Source: Gammaproteobacteria bacterium (GTDB lineage Bacteria > Pseudomonadota > Gammaproteobacteria > Steroidobacterales > Steroidobacteraceae). From it: DNA of 7,674 nt. The position numbers and the translations under genes were made by a program. The number at the start of each line of letters is the position of its first letter. Position 1 is the first letter of the stretch. Shown in pieces: positions 6,848 to 7,674 of this stretch. The DNA lies in NCBI GenBank assembly GCA_030040525.1, contig JASHTN010000020.1, positions 1-7,674 on the forward strand, in the 5' to 3' direction. The notes beneath the pieces were generated by a model. The model did no database searches. It saw only the letters and a list, made by a program, of their open reading frames with translations, and was not told where the DNA came from.

Positions 6848-7674
6848 TCACAGATTGAACTCTCGCTGCCAGATCTCCAGATTGAGCAGGCACCACAAGA
6901 GCTTCTCGTGATTGTGACGGCCGTCGACGTGCTGCTGAAGAACGCGCCGCAGCTGTTCCGGCCGATAGTACTCGCGGGTGCGCGAATCCGATCCCGTCAG
7001 ATGGGAAAGCAGATAATCCCGCATCGAGGTGCGAAACCACTCATTGACCGGCACACGGAAGCCGACCTTGGGCCTCTGCAGGATTCGCGCCGGCAACAGG
7101 CGCCGCATCGCAAGCCGCAGGATACGTTTGGTGGTGAACCCGCGCACCCGCCAGGCGTCCGGGAGCGCCGCGACGAACCCCGCGAGCTCGTGGTCGAGGA
7201 ATGGCATCCGGGCCTCGAGCGAGGCGCCCATGGTCATGCGATCGCCGCGCTCGAGCAGGTTATCCGGGAGCCAACTCGTCTGATCGAAGAACAGAATCGC
7301 GCGCAGCGGTGAATCACCCGGTGCCGGACCTGACGGCACGGTCTCCTGTCCGTCACCGGGTGGCGGCAGTGTCAAAAGACGTGCGCAGTCCGCATCTGTG
7401 AGTGCGCCAAACCAGCGCGGCATGCGTCGCGCCCACGATTCGATGCCCAGGTTGGCGATCGCCGTTTTGGCGCGGCGGAAGCGATATGGCAGAACCCGGA
7501 CCGCCGCCTCGATCACTCCATGGCGCAACCAGGGCGGTAGCCGCTGATACGGCGCCGCGAACGTTTCGTAGACGTGTTTGGGATAGCCCCCGAGCATCTC
7601 ATCGGAGCCCTCGCCGGTCTGTACCATCTTGACGGTGCGGCGCGCTTCGCGTGCCAGCAGGTAAATGGGGATGT
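6848..7674 (-). CDS. asnB: Asparagine synthase-type amidotransferase, C-terminal part
   Basis: The gene runs off the right edge, leaving the last 274 residues of the ATP-dependent synthetase domain. The frame stays open to the edge upstream of the internal Met at 7627, reading IPIYLLAREARRTVK before it. Motifs in fragment numbering are TGEGSDEMLGGY (19-30), SWLPDNLLERGDRMTMG (133-149), LEARMPFLD (152-160), a likely pyrophosphate-binding Lys182 in TTKRILR, and RPKVGFRVP (200-208). The same landmarks appear in the amidotransferase at 3336-5384, but the sequences differ strongly between them, so this is a separate subfamily and not a recent duplicate. The glutaminase domain and PP-loop are outside the window, so activity cannot be confirmed. 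It converges on the GT4 gene with 20 bp between stop codons. It may make asparagine or amidate a sugar acid; the locus favours the latter only as an inference. Confidence 0.9.
   Translation of the reverse strand, partial: IPIYLLAREARRTVKMVQTGEGSDEMLGGYPKHVYETFAAPYQRLPPWLRHGVIEAAVRVLPYRFRRAKTAIANLGIESWARRMPRWFGALTDADCARLLTLPPPGDGQETVPSGPAPGDSPLRAILFFDQTSWLPDNLLERGDRMTMGASLEARMPFLDHELAGFVAALPDAWRVRGFTTKRILRLAMRRLLPARILQRPKVGFRVPVNEWFRTSMRDYLLSHLTGSDSRTREYYRPEQLRRVLQQHVDGRHNHEKLLWCLLNLEIWQREFNL

Overview
The window is a stretch of a surface-polysaccharide (exopolysaccharide or O-antigen type) gene cluster from a fairly GC-rich Gram-negative bacterium, most likely a beta- or gammaproteobacterium. 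That assignment is an inference from the gene families, the GC-rich codon use and the lack of Gram-positive-type ribosome binding sites; nothing in the window fixes a genus. No RNA gene, CRISPR array, insertion sequence, integrase or plasmid function is visible.

Layout: (1) 1-429 (+) is the 3' part of a WcaJ-type undecaprenyl-phosphate sugar phosphotransferase, cut by the left edge. (2) 430-665 is a non-coding gap with a stem-loop. (3) 666-1481 (+) is a NodB-fold polysaccharide deacetylase, followed 42 bp later by (4) 1524-2240 (+), a class I SAM methyltransferase, and (5) 2376-3377 (+), a GT-B-like glycosyltransferase. (6) 3336-5384 (-) is a complete glutamine-dependent asparagine synthase-type amidotransferase whose 3' end overlaps gene 5 tail to tail. 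(7) 5385-5666 is a divergent intergenic region with a plausible minus-strand promoter. (8) 5667-6827 (+) is a GT4 glycosyltransferase. (9) 6848-7674 (-) is the C-terminal part of a second, clearly diverged asparagine synthase-type protein, cut by the right edge.

Working together (inference): the phosphotransferase loads the first sugar phosphate onto undecaprenyl phosphate, the two glycosyltransferases extend the repeat unit, and the deacetylase and methyltransferase are candidates for tailoring it. The two amidotransferases could amidate a carboxylated sugar (a uronamide), as described for asparagine synthase homologues in some O-antigen loci, or could simply make asparagine. Two asparagine synthase-type proteins beside a WcaJ-type transferase and a deacetylase also recall exosortase/PEP-CTERM exopolysaccharide loci, but no exosortase or PEP-CTERM gene is present here.

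I do not see a clearly new system. The points most worth following are the paired, diverged amidotransferases, the mixed strand order with tail-to-tail gene ends, and a tight inverted repeat just inside the first amidotransferase gene.
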